Shown here: positions 17,592-25,173 of the stretch, piece after piece
How the letters are laid out: each line of letters opens with the position of its first letter
Position numbering within the stretch: the first letter of the stretch is position 1
Assembly (NCBI RefSeq): GCF_900188145.1
Contig: NZ_FZOJ01000027.1
Coordinates: forward strand, 1 to 64,000
From: Anaerovirgula multivorans
GTDB lineage: Bacteria > Bacillota > Clostridia > Peptostreptococcales > Natronincolaceae
Direction: 5' to 3'
DNA length: 64,000 bases
Translations under genes and position numbers: made by a program
Notes under the pieces: model-generated
Told to the model about the DNA's origin: nothing
Seen by the model: only the letters and a program-made list of their open reading frames with translations
Databases searched by the model: none

Positions 17592-18912
17592 TCTTACTCA
17601 TTCCTCCTTCCAAGGTTTTTACACTTTTCAGTCTGGAAACAAGGATTCCGACAATTGCCAGTACCATCCCTGCAATCAATATCAGCAGCGCAATTCCTCT
17701 TCCTGCACCGACACCGATTACTTTTCCGATTTTTATTGCCCACAAACTGTTGCCCCCCATAAAGGGCTCAAAAAAATAATCTGAAAGAGCTCCGGACAAT
17801 ATATAAGCAAAAATGTAACCTAGCTGAGTAATAAAGCCTATCAATCCAAAAGCCCTACCCTGTACTTCATTGGCAAGGTTCTTACGTATCAGGACTTCTG
17901 CTCCAATCTGGACAGCCGGCATAAATACAAACATCATGAACCCAAATATTGCAATCAAAAACAGATTTTCCTTAACTCCCATCAGTGCAAAAAAGATTCC
18001 GCAACCCAACAATCCTAGGGAAAGCATCCTCACATAGGATTTTGCACTCTTCATGCAGCTGATTATGATACTTCCGGCCATCATGCCCAATGCACTGACT
18101 GTCGTAAGAATACCAAGTTCCGTTTCACCTGCAAAGGCAAGTATGAGGGGCTTACTTAAAATCTGTACGAAGCCAAGACAGAATACTACAATTGTCATAA
18201 TCACAATCATTGCCACAATGCCACTTTTCCCACGTATTGTAGCAATGCCTTCCTTCATTTCCCTACGAAAGCTCAAACCAGCACCCTCCGTGCCTTTCGT
18301 AACCATACCTTTCTTCACAACCGCAATAGTAATTACCGTTGTAAAGAAAGTAAGAATATCAATAATGATCAAGGTACTGACAGTGGTAATCTGTAACAAT
18401 AATCCCGCAATAGCCGGGGAAATTAAAAGTTTGGCATTGTTGGCGATTTGAACCATCCCCCCCGCCTTAGCAAAGTCTTCTTCCGATAATGAATCCGTAA
18501 TAGTCACTTTAAATGCAGGTTCCATCAAAGCTCTAAATAAGGAACTGACACCTACACCAACACAAATTACCGCAAGTGAAGGCTTTCCACTCATAATGGA
18601 GACGAGGCATATAACTAATCCAAGGCCAGAAAGTAATTCCCCAAGAATCATCATCACCCTTCTGTCATAATGATCCGCCAAGACACCTCCCACAGGAGCC
18701 AGAAGAATGGATGGCAGGAATGCACAAATGGCAACAATGGAGGTAGCTGTAACAGATCCTGTCAGTGCCAATACATAGATGGCAAGACCAAAATCCGTTA
18801 ATCCGCTTCCGATACTTGATATCAGCTGACCAACCACCAGTATCTTAAACTTCTTCATTGCCTCCTCCCGACTTTTTGCTTCTATATTTTGTATTTCATC
18901 CTGTTGATTCAT
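17554..18912 (-). CDS. MFS efflux transporter
   Basis: The start is ATG 18912 after GAAGGAGGTAACG; an in-frame upstream start would add 14 residues lacking a ribosome site. About 452 residues with some twelve hydrophobic helices. The loop motif LADHYDRRVMM near residue 70 matches the MFS motif A (G-x-L-A-D-R-x-G-R-R), and FGLIGFITQLGYI fits the MFS_3/MacA-like macrolide exporter group. It is first in the operon after the TetR operator, so it is the most direct target of that repressor. The cargo is unknown. Confidence 0.88.
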   Translation of the reverse strand: MNQQDEIQNIEAKSREEAMKKFKILVVGQLISSIGSGLTDFGLAIYVLALTGSVTATSIVAICAFLPSILLAPVGGVLADHYDRRVMMILGELLSGLGLVICLVSIMSGKPSLAVICVGVGVSSLFRALMEPAFKVTITDSLSEEDFAKAGGMVQIANNAKLLISPAIAGLLLQITTVSTLIIIDILTFFTTVITIAVVKKGMVTKGTEGAGLSFRREMKEGIATIRGKSGIVAMIVIMTIVVFCLGFVQILSKPLILAFAGETELGILTTVSALGMMAGSIIISCMKSAKSYVRMLSLGLLGCGIFFALMGVKENLFLIAIFGFMMFVFMPAVQIGAEVLIRKNLANEVQGRAFGLIGFITQLGYIFAYILSGALSDYFFEPFMGGNSLWAIKIGKVIGVGAGRGIALLILIAGMVLAIVGILVSRLKSVKTLEGGMSKNETITKSCPKRL

Positions 18913-18998
18913 CGTTACCTCCTTCAATCTTAATAAGCCCGATATAATATTCATACCTTTATTTAAATGTAAATTATTCTTTATGTTATCTTCTTGTC

Positions 18999-19009
18999 GA
19001 CCAACGGTC
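18999..19009. promoter_or_regulatory. TetR-type operator upstream of the MFS gene
   Basis: GACCAACGGTC is an inverted repeat with GACC/GGTC arms around three bases. It lies 87 bp before the MFS start codon and repeats, with nearly the same flanks (TAGACCGWTGGTCGA when oriented alike), the site in front of the tetR gene. Confidence 0.78.
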
Positions 19010-19047
19010 TATTGGTGGATAAAAAAATTTCATAAATCTTCTTTCAT

Positions 19048-19680
19048 CTATTCTAACTGTCCAAACATTTGGATAAATTCTTTAAGCTCACCTTCTTTTG
19101 TCCCCAGCATTCTTTCTGCATTACACAAAAAAGCCTGTATTTTTCTTGGATAATCCTCCATCTTCCATTGGAAAGCATCGCAATCAAACATCATATGTCC
19201 CAACAGTAAAATGGATTCTATACATTCCGTCGGATACTCCATGTGGAAAATATCTCGGTCAATGCCTTCTAAAACAGGCTCTTGTAAAACTGGAGTCATG
19301 CGCTTAAGCATTGCTCTTAAATATAATCGTTCCAGCTTTGCATTCTCAACCTTATGAAGTTCTTCCTTTATCTTATCCGATCCTTCAAACTCCGGAGCCT
19401 GTGCCATGATCGCCATCATAATACGATTTACCAAAGGAATGGATTTATCCTTTAGAATCTTCTCAGCCTTCCTTGCTCCTTCTTCAACGATATCAAGAAT
19501 GATTGCTTCTAGTACTTCCCTCTTGGAAGTAAAATAATAGTAAAAGGTGCCTTTGGCTATACCTACAATCTTTAGAATATCGTTAATAGAAGTCTGTTCA
19601 TAGCCTTTCTTGATAAATAATTCCCGTGCAGCAACCAGAATCTCTTGTTTTCGTACTTCAGCTTCCTTAACTATTTTCAT
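19048..19680 (-). CDS. TetR-family transcriptional repressor
   Basis: A 210-residue regulator. The N-terminal helix-turn-helix (REQEILVAARELFIKKGYEQTSIND-like, followed by VGIAKGTFYYYFTSKREVLEAI) is canonical TetR; the C-terminal ligand domain is divergent with no assignable inducer. It is the first gene of the efflux unit, 136 bp upstream of the MFS gene, with operator copies both before itself and before the pump genes. Repression relieved by a drug-like ligand is the expected logic. Confidence 0.92.
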   Translation of the reverse strand: MKIVKEAEVRKQEILVAARELFIKKGYEQTSINDILKIVGIAKGTFYYYFTSKREVLEAIILDIVEEGARKAEKILKDKSIPLVNRIMMAIMAQAPEFEGSDKIKEELHKVENAKLERLYLRAMLKRMTPVLQEPVLEGIDRDIFHMEYPTECIESILLLGHMMFDCDAFQWKMEDYPRKIQAFLCNAERMLGTKEGELKEFIQMFGQLE

Positions 19681-19699
19681 ACCTTACTCCTTTCCTCTA

Positions 19700-19710
19700 G
19701 ACCATCGGTC
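19700..19710. promoter_or_regulatory. TetR-type operator upstream of tetR
   Basis: GACCATCGGTC, again GACC/GGTC around three bases, embedded in the longer dyad CTAGACCATCGGTCGATAG. It sits 20 bp before the tetR start, where binding would block its transcription. It matches the site at 18999-19009. Confidence 0.8.
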
Positions 19711-19842
19711 GATAGAATCATAATAAACCTACTAGAAGAAAATGTCAAGGCCTTTTTTGAAATAATTGTCAATGTATGTCAATAGTATATAGTTTAATGC
19801 CAATTTTTTATCAATTTTCGTCTCATAATGCAGAAGTCATTG

Positions 19843-20052
19843 AAAAGGATACTATCTCTCAAAATCATCAAGAGACAATACCCTTACTTTATTTTATGTT
19901 AAATTAATAAAACCCTTGATACATAAGGTTTCTTAAGCTTTGACCATTCTATTTAAAGCCTTATTTTGATTAGCCTTTGTTGATAATCACCGCCTGTGCC
20001 ACATCTATCAAAATAGACCAATCTCTATTTTTTGATATATGGAACACTTCTT
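19843..20052 (-). repeat. 210-bp dispersed element, copy 1
   Basis: Read on the minus strand: 5' box AAGAAGTGTTCCATA, then a hairpin closed by GATTGGTC and GGCTAATC with inner pair TTGATA/TATCAA, a loop holding CACAGGCGGTGAT, about 100 variable bases, and a terminator-like hairpin (AAGGGTATTGTCTCTTGAT...GAGATAGTATCC). It lies just after the radical SAM gene. One base is missing in the 5' box relative to other copies. Here a 35-codon ATG frame (20115-20008) runs from the radical SAM stop into the element and includes CKKCS; it has no ribosome site of its own that I can see. Confidence 0.85.
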
Positions 20053-20117
20053 GCAAACATAAATTTTATAGCCGCTCTGACTAACTGCACGAAATAAGAA
20101 TGCTGTTATTAGCATTA

Positions 20118-20807
20118 CTAAATATTTAGCAATGCATTTGAAATTCCCTCAAATCTTTCATCAGTTATACCAAGTTTTTTCTTAAATTTTTCATCTTCCA
20201 TTCTTGCAATAATTATCTTGTCAGGAGATATTTCCTTAATAATATTTTTTATCTTCTGAATTGATTCTTCATCATCGTTATAGCCCTTAATGATAGTAAT
20301 TTCAAATATAAATTTCCCTTTGTATTGTTTATTAAAGGAAACCATGTTTGAAATGTATTCTCCTATTGTATACCCATCAATTGGTCTTTGAATTTTTTGA
20401 AAATGTTCTTCTGTTATTGCTTTTATCTCTCCTATAACTCCATCGCACTTATTAGCTATTCGTATATATTCATCTCTACCCAACAAATAGCCATTAGATA
20501 GTAGTCTTACAGGTACTCCCTTACTTTTGATTAGGTCAATAATATCACCAATTTTATCATTGACTAAGGCTTCTCCTTTTGAGTTAATAAAGATTAATTC
20601 TGCTTTTGTATTTTCTATCATACTTTCTAGTTCAATCAATGAACTATCTGTTTCATCAAATGACTTTTGGATATCTACCTTGTTTTGCGACCTTCCAATA
20701 GGACAAAATATGCAGTCAAAGTTACAATGCTTTTCTGGAAGTATGTTAACTTCCAGTACCCTTTTTCCATCTTCAATATAAATCTCTTTATAACTGAAAC
20801 TACCCAT
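20118..20807 (-). CDS. Radical SAM protein
   Basis: A 229-residue protein starting at ATG 20807 behind GAGGAGGATAAGGTG. The iron-sulfur motif CxxxCxxC is in HCNFDCIFCPIG (Cys about residues 32, 36, 39); NSKGEALVND and LLSNGYLL match strands of the radical SAM barrel, and GEIKAITEEHF and ITIIKGYND follow. It is short for the superfamily, without an obvious auxiliary cluster or SPASM domain, similar to small MoaA/NifB-related activase-like proteins. It follows the B3/B4-domain gene by 18 bp, so both answer to the ykkC-class riboswitch upstream. Substrate unknown; a role in RNA or amino-acid modification would suit the partner but is speculative. Confidence 0.85.
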   Translation of the reverse strand: MGSFSYKEIYIEDGKRVLEVNILPEKHCNFDCIFCPIGRSQNKVDIQKSFDETDSSLIELESMIENTKAELIFINSKGEALVNDKIGDIIDLIKSKGVPVRLLSNGYLLGRDEYIRIANKCDGVIGEIKAITEEHFQKIQRPIDGYTIGEYISNMVSFNKQYKGKFIFEITIIKGYNDDEESIQKIKNIIKEISPDKIIIARMEDEKFKKKLGITDERFEGISNALLNI

Positions 20808-20825
20808 CACCTTATCCTCCTCAAA

Positions 20826-21533
20826 TTACTCTATTGTTACTTCTTTATTGTTAATATCAAGAATTGAAGCCGTACATGTTCCGCCTAAATTGTCCTGTAC
20901 TGTTTTTGCTAAATCTTTTAAAGCATTCTCAAACTCTTCTGTTCTTTTTTCATCAATTAATTCAATGCACAAGAAAGCATTCTTTGTACTTTCAGTAAGC
21001 ATCGTTCTTACTGATTCACGCCAATTCCAGCACCTGCAAATTGCTCCCTCATTATCTTTATATACTATCTCACCTTCATATGGTGGTTCACTTTTATCTG
21101 CTCCTAATGTAACAAAACTTTCATTTCCAACTGCCTTAGTCAATCTTATATCTCCAACAAATGTATCAATATCCTCACCACCGCAGGGCAATGCATATCT
21201 TAATGAAATACAGTTATAAATATCAACTAGAGGATTAATAGGTCCTAAGTGGTTTCCATTATGCACTCGTTTTAGTAATGCCTCAATCGATGACCTTGCA
21301 CCTTTCTTGGTTTTAAATTTTTGAAACGCCTCTCTCCATACTTTTATAACTTCGTTACTGCTAAATTCTACATTCTTCAAATATTTTAAGGCTTCCTTTT
21401 CTGAATTATAAATCATATCCTTATATTTGTCTTTATCTTTTATAGAGTTATCTATGCTATGGCAAGCAACAACACCAATCCTTGCATTGGGAAATAGGCT
21501 CCAAAAGTCATCTTCAGCAATAAATTTTTTCAT
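20826..21533 (-). CDS. Stand-alone B3/B4 (tRNA-binding/editing) domain protein
   Basis: The start is ATG 21533 behind GAGGAGGTATATTTTA; 235 residues. The sequence resembles the B3/B4 domain of phenylalanyl-tRNA synthetase beta subunits as found in stand-alone COG3382 proteins: IGVVACHSIDN, the central GARSSIEALLKRV, NPLVDIYNCISLRYALPCGGEDID and RCWNWRESVRTMLTE. In the synthetase this region edits mischarged tRNA. Free-standing copies are poorly characterised and could be trans-editing or amino-acid-binding proteins. Expression is predicted to be riboswitch-controlled. The family call is firm, the function is not. Confidence 0.83.
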   Translation of the reverse strand: MKKFIAEDDFWSLFPNARIGVVACHSIDNSIKDKDKYKDMIYNSEKEALKYLKNVEFSSNEVIKVWREAFQKFKTKKGARSSIEALLKRVHNGNHLGPINPLVDIYNCISLRYALPCGGEDIDTFVGDIRLTKAVGNESFVTLGADKSEPPYEGEIVYKDNEGAICRCWNWRESVRTMLTESTKNAFLCIELIDEKRTEEFENALKDLAKTVQDNLGGTCTASILDINNKEVTIE

Positions 21534-21555
21534 TAAAATATACCTCCTCAACAGT

Positions 21556-21603
21556 AAAAAATAAAAAAGCCATAGAAATATTATTAAATATCTCCCAGGC
21601 TTT
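21556..21603 (-). terminator. Intrinsic terminator overlapping the riboswitch 3' end
   Basis: On the minus strand AAAGCC (21603-21598) pairs with GGCTTT (21571-21566), and GAGATATT pairs with AATATTTC inside, followed by a T-rich run. The 5' arm consists of the aptamer's own conserved 3' bases (AAAGCC and GGGAGA). Ligand binding that holds these bases in the aptamer would prevent the terminator, so ligand should switch the genes on. Confidence 0.85.
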
Positions 21604-21680
21604 TATCCTTCCGTGTACACAGTCAACTGTGCGTTTTCTCTCGGACCTGCCAGTTACAAACTGCGGAACCCTAGAAAACT
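21590..21680 (-). ncRNA. ykkC-class riboswitch (guanidine-I / ppGpp / PRPP / ADP superfamily)
   Basis: Reading the minus strand, the blocks CTAGGGTTCCG, CTGGCAGGTCCGAGAG, ACACGGAAGGATAAAAGCC and TGGGAGA occur in the right order and spacing for the ykkC RNA class. The variable P3-like stem is CACAGTTGACTGTG. The class contains subtypes for guanidine, ppGpp, PRPP and nucleoside diphosphates that differ in few positions; I cannot assign the subtype safely by eye. The extra CA between CTGG and GGTCC compared with the usual CTGGTCC should be noted. It sits 57 bp ahead of the B3/B4 gene with a terminator sharing its 3' bases. Confidence 0.87.
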
Positions 21681-21727
21681 TAAATATATCATTAAATTAT
21701 GATTTACAAGTTTAAAATTATAAACTA

Positions 21728-21756
21728 AATTTATCATAATATTAAGATTAAGTCAA
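21728..21756 (-). promoter_or_regulatory. Promoter of the riboswitch operon
   Basis: TTGACT (21756-21751) and TAAATT (21733-21728) on the minus strand are 17 bp apart. The expected start near 21720 is about 40 nt before the riboswitch core, and the full leader would be roughly 190 nt. Confidence 0.6.
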
Positions 21757-21929
21757 CTATATGCCTTCCTTCGCAAAATTCTACTTATGCTCATTATAAC
21801 ATATTTTTCATTCTACCCATGTTCAGTATAATTCGTACAAAGCATACTTGTTAATTTAATAGGACAATTCATACATTATTCAGTAGTTCATTCCTATTTG
21901 CATGCTTACTAATAATTGGAAAGTAATGA

Positions 21930-22138
21930 AAACAGGGTACTGTCCCTTAAAATTTCTAAGAGACAATACCCTTACTCTATTTTATAAAGAGTTTCCTATA
22001 GCCTTGGTATATAAGGCTTTTTAGGCTTTCCAATATATTTCAAATCTTACTCTGATTGGTCTTTGTTGATAATGGCGGCCTGAGCCCCCGCAATCATAAT
22101 AGACCAATCACTATTTTTTACTATTATGGAACACTTCT
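21930..22138 (-). repeat. 210-bp dispersed element, copy 2
   Basis: Minus-strand order: TTAGAAGTGTTCCATAATAG box, hairpin closed by perfect GATTGGTC/GACCAATC with altered inner pairs (TGAT/ATCA and GCGG/CCGC, loop GGGCTCAGG), variable middle, then the terminator-like hairpin GGGTATTGTCTCTTAG...AAGGGACAGTACCC followed by TGTTTT. The changed inner pairs keep pairing relative to other copies. It lies between the riboswitch operon and a nitroreductase gene, and its 5' end is joined to a uvrA-like remnant. Confidence 0.88.
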
Positions 22139-22254
22139 AATTACATCCGCATTATGTTCAATTATTATAGCTGTATTTCCGCTATTAACAATATCTCCTG
22201 CTTATTTATAAAATTCTTAATATGAGCCATGTAAAACCCTGTTGTAGGTAGTCC
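22139..22254 (-). pseudogene. Tail fragment of a UvrA-like ABC ATPase
   Basis: In one minus-strand frame GLPTTGFYMAHIKNFI corresponds to the UvrA D-loop region (DEPTTGLH followed by a helix). After a frameshift VNSGNTAIIIEHNADVIRSV matches the segment carrying the switch His (SGNTVIVIEHNLDVIK). The usual continuation (ADYIIDLGPEGG) is missing because the 210-bp element begins right after RSV. Walker motifs and zinc fingers are absent, so this is only the last part of a dead gene. Confidence 0.75.
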
Positions 22255-22540
22255 ATACCGAGAAATATCAAAAATAAGCAATGCGATTTAAAACAAAAAT
22301 CGTGTCAAATGACTATTATTGCTTATTTGCTAAGTCTATTTAACCCTTCCCTCAACTATCTAAATTAAAATTATACTTGATTTTATTATTTTGGCCATGC
22401 TTGTGATGCCATAACATGTAGCTATGTACCTTAGGTTCCAAACTACCTTACAATGTATGCTATGTCCTAGCTAGCATATGCTTAATGACTGGATAACTAC
22501 AGTGCTTGCCAACTATTCATTCTAATAAAACCAGCTACCT

Positions 22541-23209
22541 CTATTTTGACCACTTGAAGTTTTCCGTTCCGGCACCAAGTTCAAAATGACATTTTACTAT
22601 TCCAAGATCAAGCTTTGTATAAAATCCTCTGCCAGCTTTTGCGATGACTTTATCACCTTCAAGAATGAAAAGAAATTTTTGCTGATTCATAGCGGTGGGT
22701 GCAAGCTGTGCTGCTTCCATTCCTCTACGGAACCAATCCGGCATATTGCCATTTGATTGACTTAATTCTTCTATACTCTTTGTTTTATGCGGAACCCCAC
22801 CCTTATCAAAGTATCCCAGCGAAATAACACAAACAAGCTTCTCGCCCTTATCTATTGTGGCACCGCACTTGCTTTTGCTATAAGTCGCTGCAACCCAACA
22901 GGACCCGAGGCCTAGTTCTGTTGCTTTCAGCACGATTTTTTCACCATAATATCCTATTTTCTCATCGAGGTCTTTAGCTTTTTTGCCAATCAGTGCAATA
23001 TAGTTTTTCACATTGGTGAATTTTCCATAGCGTGCCATAAAGCCGTCAAACGCATTCGGCTCATCAAGGCACAGTTGGATATGTAAACCGCTATCTTTGT
23101 TACACTGGTCAATAAGTGTCTGAAGTTCTTTTGCAACATCCGGCTCAATTTTTCTGCTGTTGTAGGTACGTACTGAATGACGCTCTTTCATTGTTTCAAA
23201 AATATCCAT
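22541..23209 (-). CDS. Nitroreductase-family protein (TM1586 type)
   Basis: A 222-residue FMN-dependent oxidoreductase-like protein. RHSVRTYNSRKIE near the N-terminus is the nitroreductase FMN-phosphate motif; GLGSCWVAATYSKSKC and MEAAQLAPTAMNQQKFLF are also typical. The order resembles the internally permuted TM1586-like group with two half-domains. Substrates of such enzymes range from flavins to nitroaromatics, so no specific role can be given. The ribosome site is AAAGGAGAATTAAT. Confidence 0.85.
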   Translation of the reverse strand: MDIFETMKERHSVRTYNSRKIEPDVAKELQTLIDQCNKDSGLHIQLCLDEPNAFDGFMARYGKFTNVKNYIALIGKKAKDLDEKIGYYGEKIVLKATELGLGSCWVAATYSKSKCGATIDKGEKLVCVISLGYFDKGGVPHKTKSIEELSQSNGNMPDWFRRGMEAAQLAPTAMNQQKFLFILEGDKVIAKAGRGFYTKLDLGIVKCHFELGAGTENFKWSK

Positions 23210-23221
23210 ATTAATTCTCCT

Positions 23222-23495
23222 TTATAATTGGATTATATGTGATTTAATTTGTGGATCATGTGTGGCAAGAATAGCAACACAATTTTCTTTGTGTGCCATG
23301 TCTTTTATCCACGCAAGCGATTTAAGCATTGCTTCTTTTCGGATGCTCAATCAGATAAGCAGAAACAGGTAACCATATCCGTCGTTTTGAGCTTCTGAGC
23401 AATCCGGTATATGCTACGGGATTACACGAAACATCACGGAATGGAACGGCTGGATCAACGTCGATCTCGCCACAGTTAAGTATATGAATTCCCAT
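23222..23495 (-). pseudogene. MBL-fold hydrolase (lactonase-like), internal deletion
   Basis: From ATG 23495 the protein starts MGIHILNCGEIDVDPAVPFRDV and runs to LPVSAYLIEHPK, matching the N-terminus of AHL-lactonase-like metallo-beta-lactamase-fold proteins. Then the sequence jumps, with a frame change near 23340, to EAMLKSLAWIKDM and ILATHDPQIK, which matches the C-terminal end of the same family. About 120-140 middle residues are missing, including the HxHxDH zinc motif, so the gene is dead. It lies 13 bp after the arsR-like gene and was presumably its partner. Confidence 0.75.
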
Positions 23496-23508
23496 CTTAT
23501 GGAACACC

Positions 23509-23880
23509 TCAATCATCACACTCGCCTTGCTGATAGTCTGTTTGAGCAGCCTTTTGCACGATTGCATAAATATGATTTATCAGTGCGGCAATTTTACCCC
23601 ATTCTGTCTCGTTTGCATCCATATAGTAAAAATTCATCGTACCCTTACGGTGCATATTTATAATCTTTGCACCCTTCAATATCTGCAGATGATGAGAGAC
23701 GGCAGGGCGTGACAAGTGTGTCCTTTTTGTAAGTTCTCCAACACGCATACCCTTGCGTTCACCTTCCAATAATGCAATGACGATTTGCTGCCTTGTTTCA
23801 TCACCAAGTGCGATAAAGGCACTTTGGCAATCTCTGAACTCCTTTGACATTTGCAATCTCTGCTTTGTGCATTCATCCAT
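23509..23880 (-). CDS. ArsR-family transcriptional regulator
   Basis: A 123-residue winged helix protein: FIALGDETRQQIVIALLEGE, then the recognition helix THLSRPAVSHHLQILKGAKII, then a beta wing (RKGTMNFYYMD). There is no CVC metal motif, so it is unlikely to be a classical metal sensor; it belongs to the broader ArsR group that often controls a neighbouring MBL-fold hydrolase or SAM-dependent enzyme, as here. A palindrome in front of it is a candidate operator. Ribosome site GGAGCGATAAT. Confidence 0.9.
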   Translation of the reverse strand: MDECTKQRLQMSKEFRDCQSAFIALGDETRQQIVIALLEGERKGMRVGELTKRTHLSRPAVSHHLQILKGAKIINMHRKGTMNFYYMDANETEWGKIAALINHIYAIVQKAAQTDYQQGECDD

Positions 23881-23901
23881 ATTATCGCTCCTTAGTTCTT
23901 A

Positions 23902-23919
23902 GGTTTAATTGTTTAAACC
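23902..23919. promoter_or_regulatory. Candidate ArsR operator palindrome
   Basis: GGTTTAA-TTGT-TTAAACC, 7-bp perfect arms around 4 bp, sits 22 bp before the ArsR-family start codon, overlapping the likely transcription start. Autorepression is expected for this family. Confidence 0.6.
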
Positions 23920-24154
23920 ATTATAGCATATTTTTTTTAAAAAGGTTCAACGGTAAAGAAAATCGAGACAAAAGAAAAACTTAAAAGTTTATACACTATT
24001 AGCAAAATTCCACACCGTTTTTCTACTTCTCGATAAAAGGCCAATCGATTAATTCTTTAAAACACACCATAAAAATACCCCATTCCTCACTTCAAAGCTA
24101 ACACTTGAAATTGCTGTAAATAGGCTAGTTAAGACGTCTTTCTCATTCTTAAAA

Positions 24155-24193
24155 GAAGGGAAGAATCTTCATCATTCGAAGATTCTTCCCTAA
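24155..24193 (-). terminator. Hairpin terminator downstream of the sigma/anti-sigma pair
   Basis: GGGAAGAATCTTC and GAAGATTCTTCCC form a perfect 13-bp stem with a 7-nt loop; on the minus strand it is followed by TTCTTTTAAG. It lies about 125 bp after the rsiV-like stop and before arsR. The T run is weak, so efficiency is uncertain. Confidence 0.6.
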
Positions 24194-24315
24194 GAAGGAT
24201 TTTATTAAGTTTTTCAATGTTTCGTTGAAATCCTCTCATCATTTTGAAAGCAAGACTGTTTGGGAGTTAATTACAATATATTTTTTATCAGCTAGGATTA
24301 TGTTTAAAAATTCAT

Positions 24316-25173
24316 TTAGCGTGTAATTTCAAATTCCTGTATTCCCATAGGTGGAGGAGCTATTTCGCCTTTTTTAAATGAAATTACAACATGACCGATA
24401 GAATTAATATAGAATTTTAGATAATCTAAAATAAATTCAATATCCTCGTCGCTGTCATAATACATCAATTGATTATCCTTTTCAGTACGTTCTTTGATTT
24501 GCTCCTTGATGCTTTGAGTGACAATTTCTCTGTAGTTTTCACCCAAAATATCAGCGAGTGTAATTTCTTTGCCTGTATCTAAATTGATATTGTAAAAGGT
24601 CTGATAGGTATAAGTATTTGCAAAGGATTCCATATGATTAATAACAAATGATAATATGCTTTCATTACTGCTCTTTATTTCGTAATCAATCTCAACTATA
24701 AAATATCCCAAATCCTCTTCTGTTCTTCCTTCATCTATAATCCGTTGTCTGTTTTCCTCAGCACGTTCCTCAGCATTTTTAACAATAGTGTCGATTTTAG
24801 ATTGAATCTCCTGATTAATTCGTTTTTCCAAATCCGTATACCCTGTGCCCTCTATAGCTGGTGCTTTAATATTTATATTATAAGCTTCATCGGATTTACT
24901 ATATTCTCGGAAGGTAAATACACGAGCAACATTGCCAATAACAGGAATATCATACATGCTTTCTGCAAATGTCTGATTGGAATTTAACATTACTACAAAC
25001 AAAATACATATTGACGCTGCTATACAGATAACTGGTTTAAACCATACATGAGATTTGTGTTTCCGATTCACTGCTGTATCAATAGCAGAATTTACAATTT
25101 GGTTTAGCTCTATAGGTGTCTCTATCGATTGATATATCATTTTTGCCTTCTCAATTTTTTTACTCAAGTTCAT
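24316..25173 (-). CDS. RsiV-like membrane anti-sigma factor (DUF3298)
   Basis: From ATG 25173 the protein has 285 residues, the same as Bacillus RsiV. A short cytoplasmic N-terminus is followed by one membrane helix near residues 45-65 (VICIAASICILFVVML), then an outer region with DUF4163/DUF3298-like sequence (LEKRINQEIQSKID, TYQTFYNINLDTGKEITLADIL, the C-terminal VISFKKGEIAPPPMGIQEFEI). RsiV proteins hold SigV inactive and are cleaved after binding lysozyme, releasing the sigma factor. The gene overlaps the sigma gene by 14 bp, giving tight coupling. Whether it also senses lysozyme is inferred from similarity only. Confidence 0.83.
   Translation of the reverse strand: MNLSKKIEKAKMIYQSIETPIELNQIVNSAIDTAVNRKHKSHVWFKPVICIAASICILFVVMLNSNQTFAESMYDIPVIGNVARVFTFREYSKSDEAYNINIKAPAIEGTGYTDLEKRINQEIQSKIDTIVKNAEERAEENRQRIIDEGRTEEDLGYFIVEIDYEIKSSNESILSFVINHMESFANTYTYQTFYNINLDTGKEITLADILGENYREIVTQSIKEQIKERTEKDNQLMYYDSDEDIEFILDYLKFYINSIGHVVISFKKGEIAPPPMGIQEFEITR

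Noticed and set aside
23322-23567. An 81-codon open frame as an independent small gene
   Set aside because: Its middle matches the N-terminus of MBL-fold hydrolases and its end is out of frame with the remaining C-terminal piece; it is part of a pseudogene.
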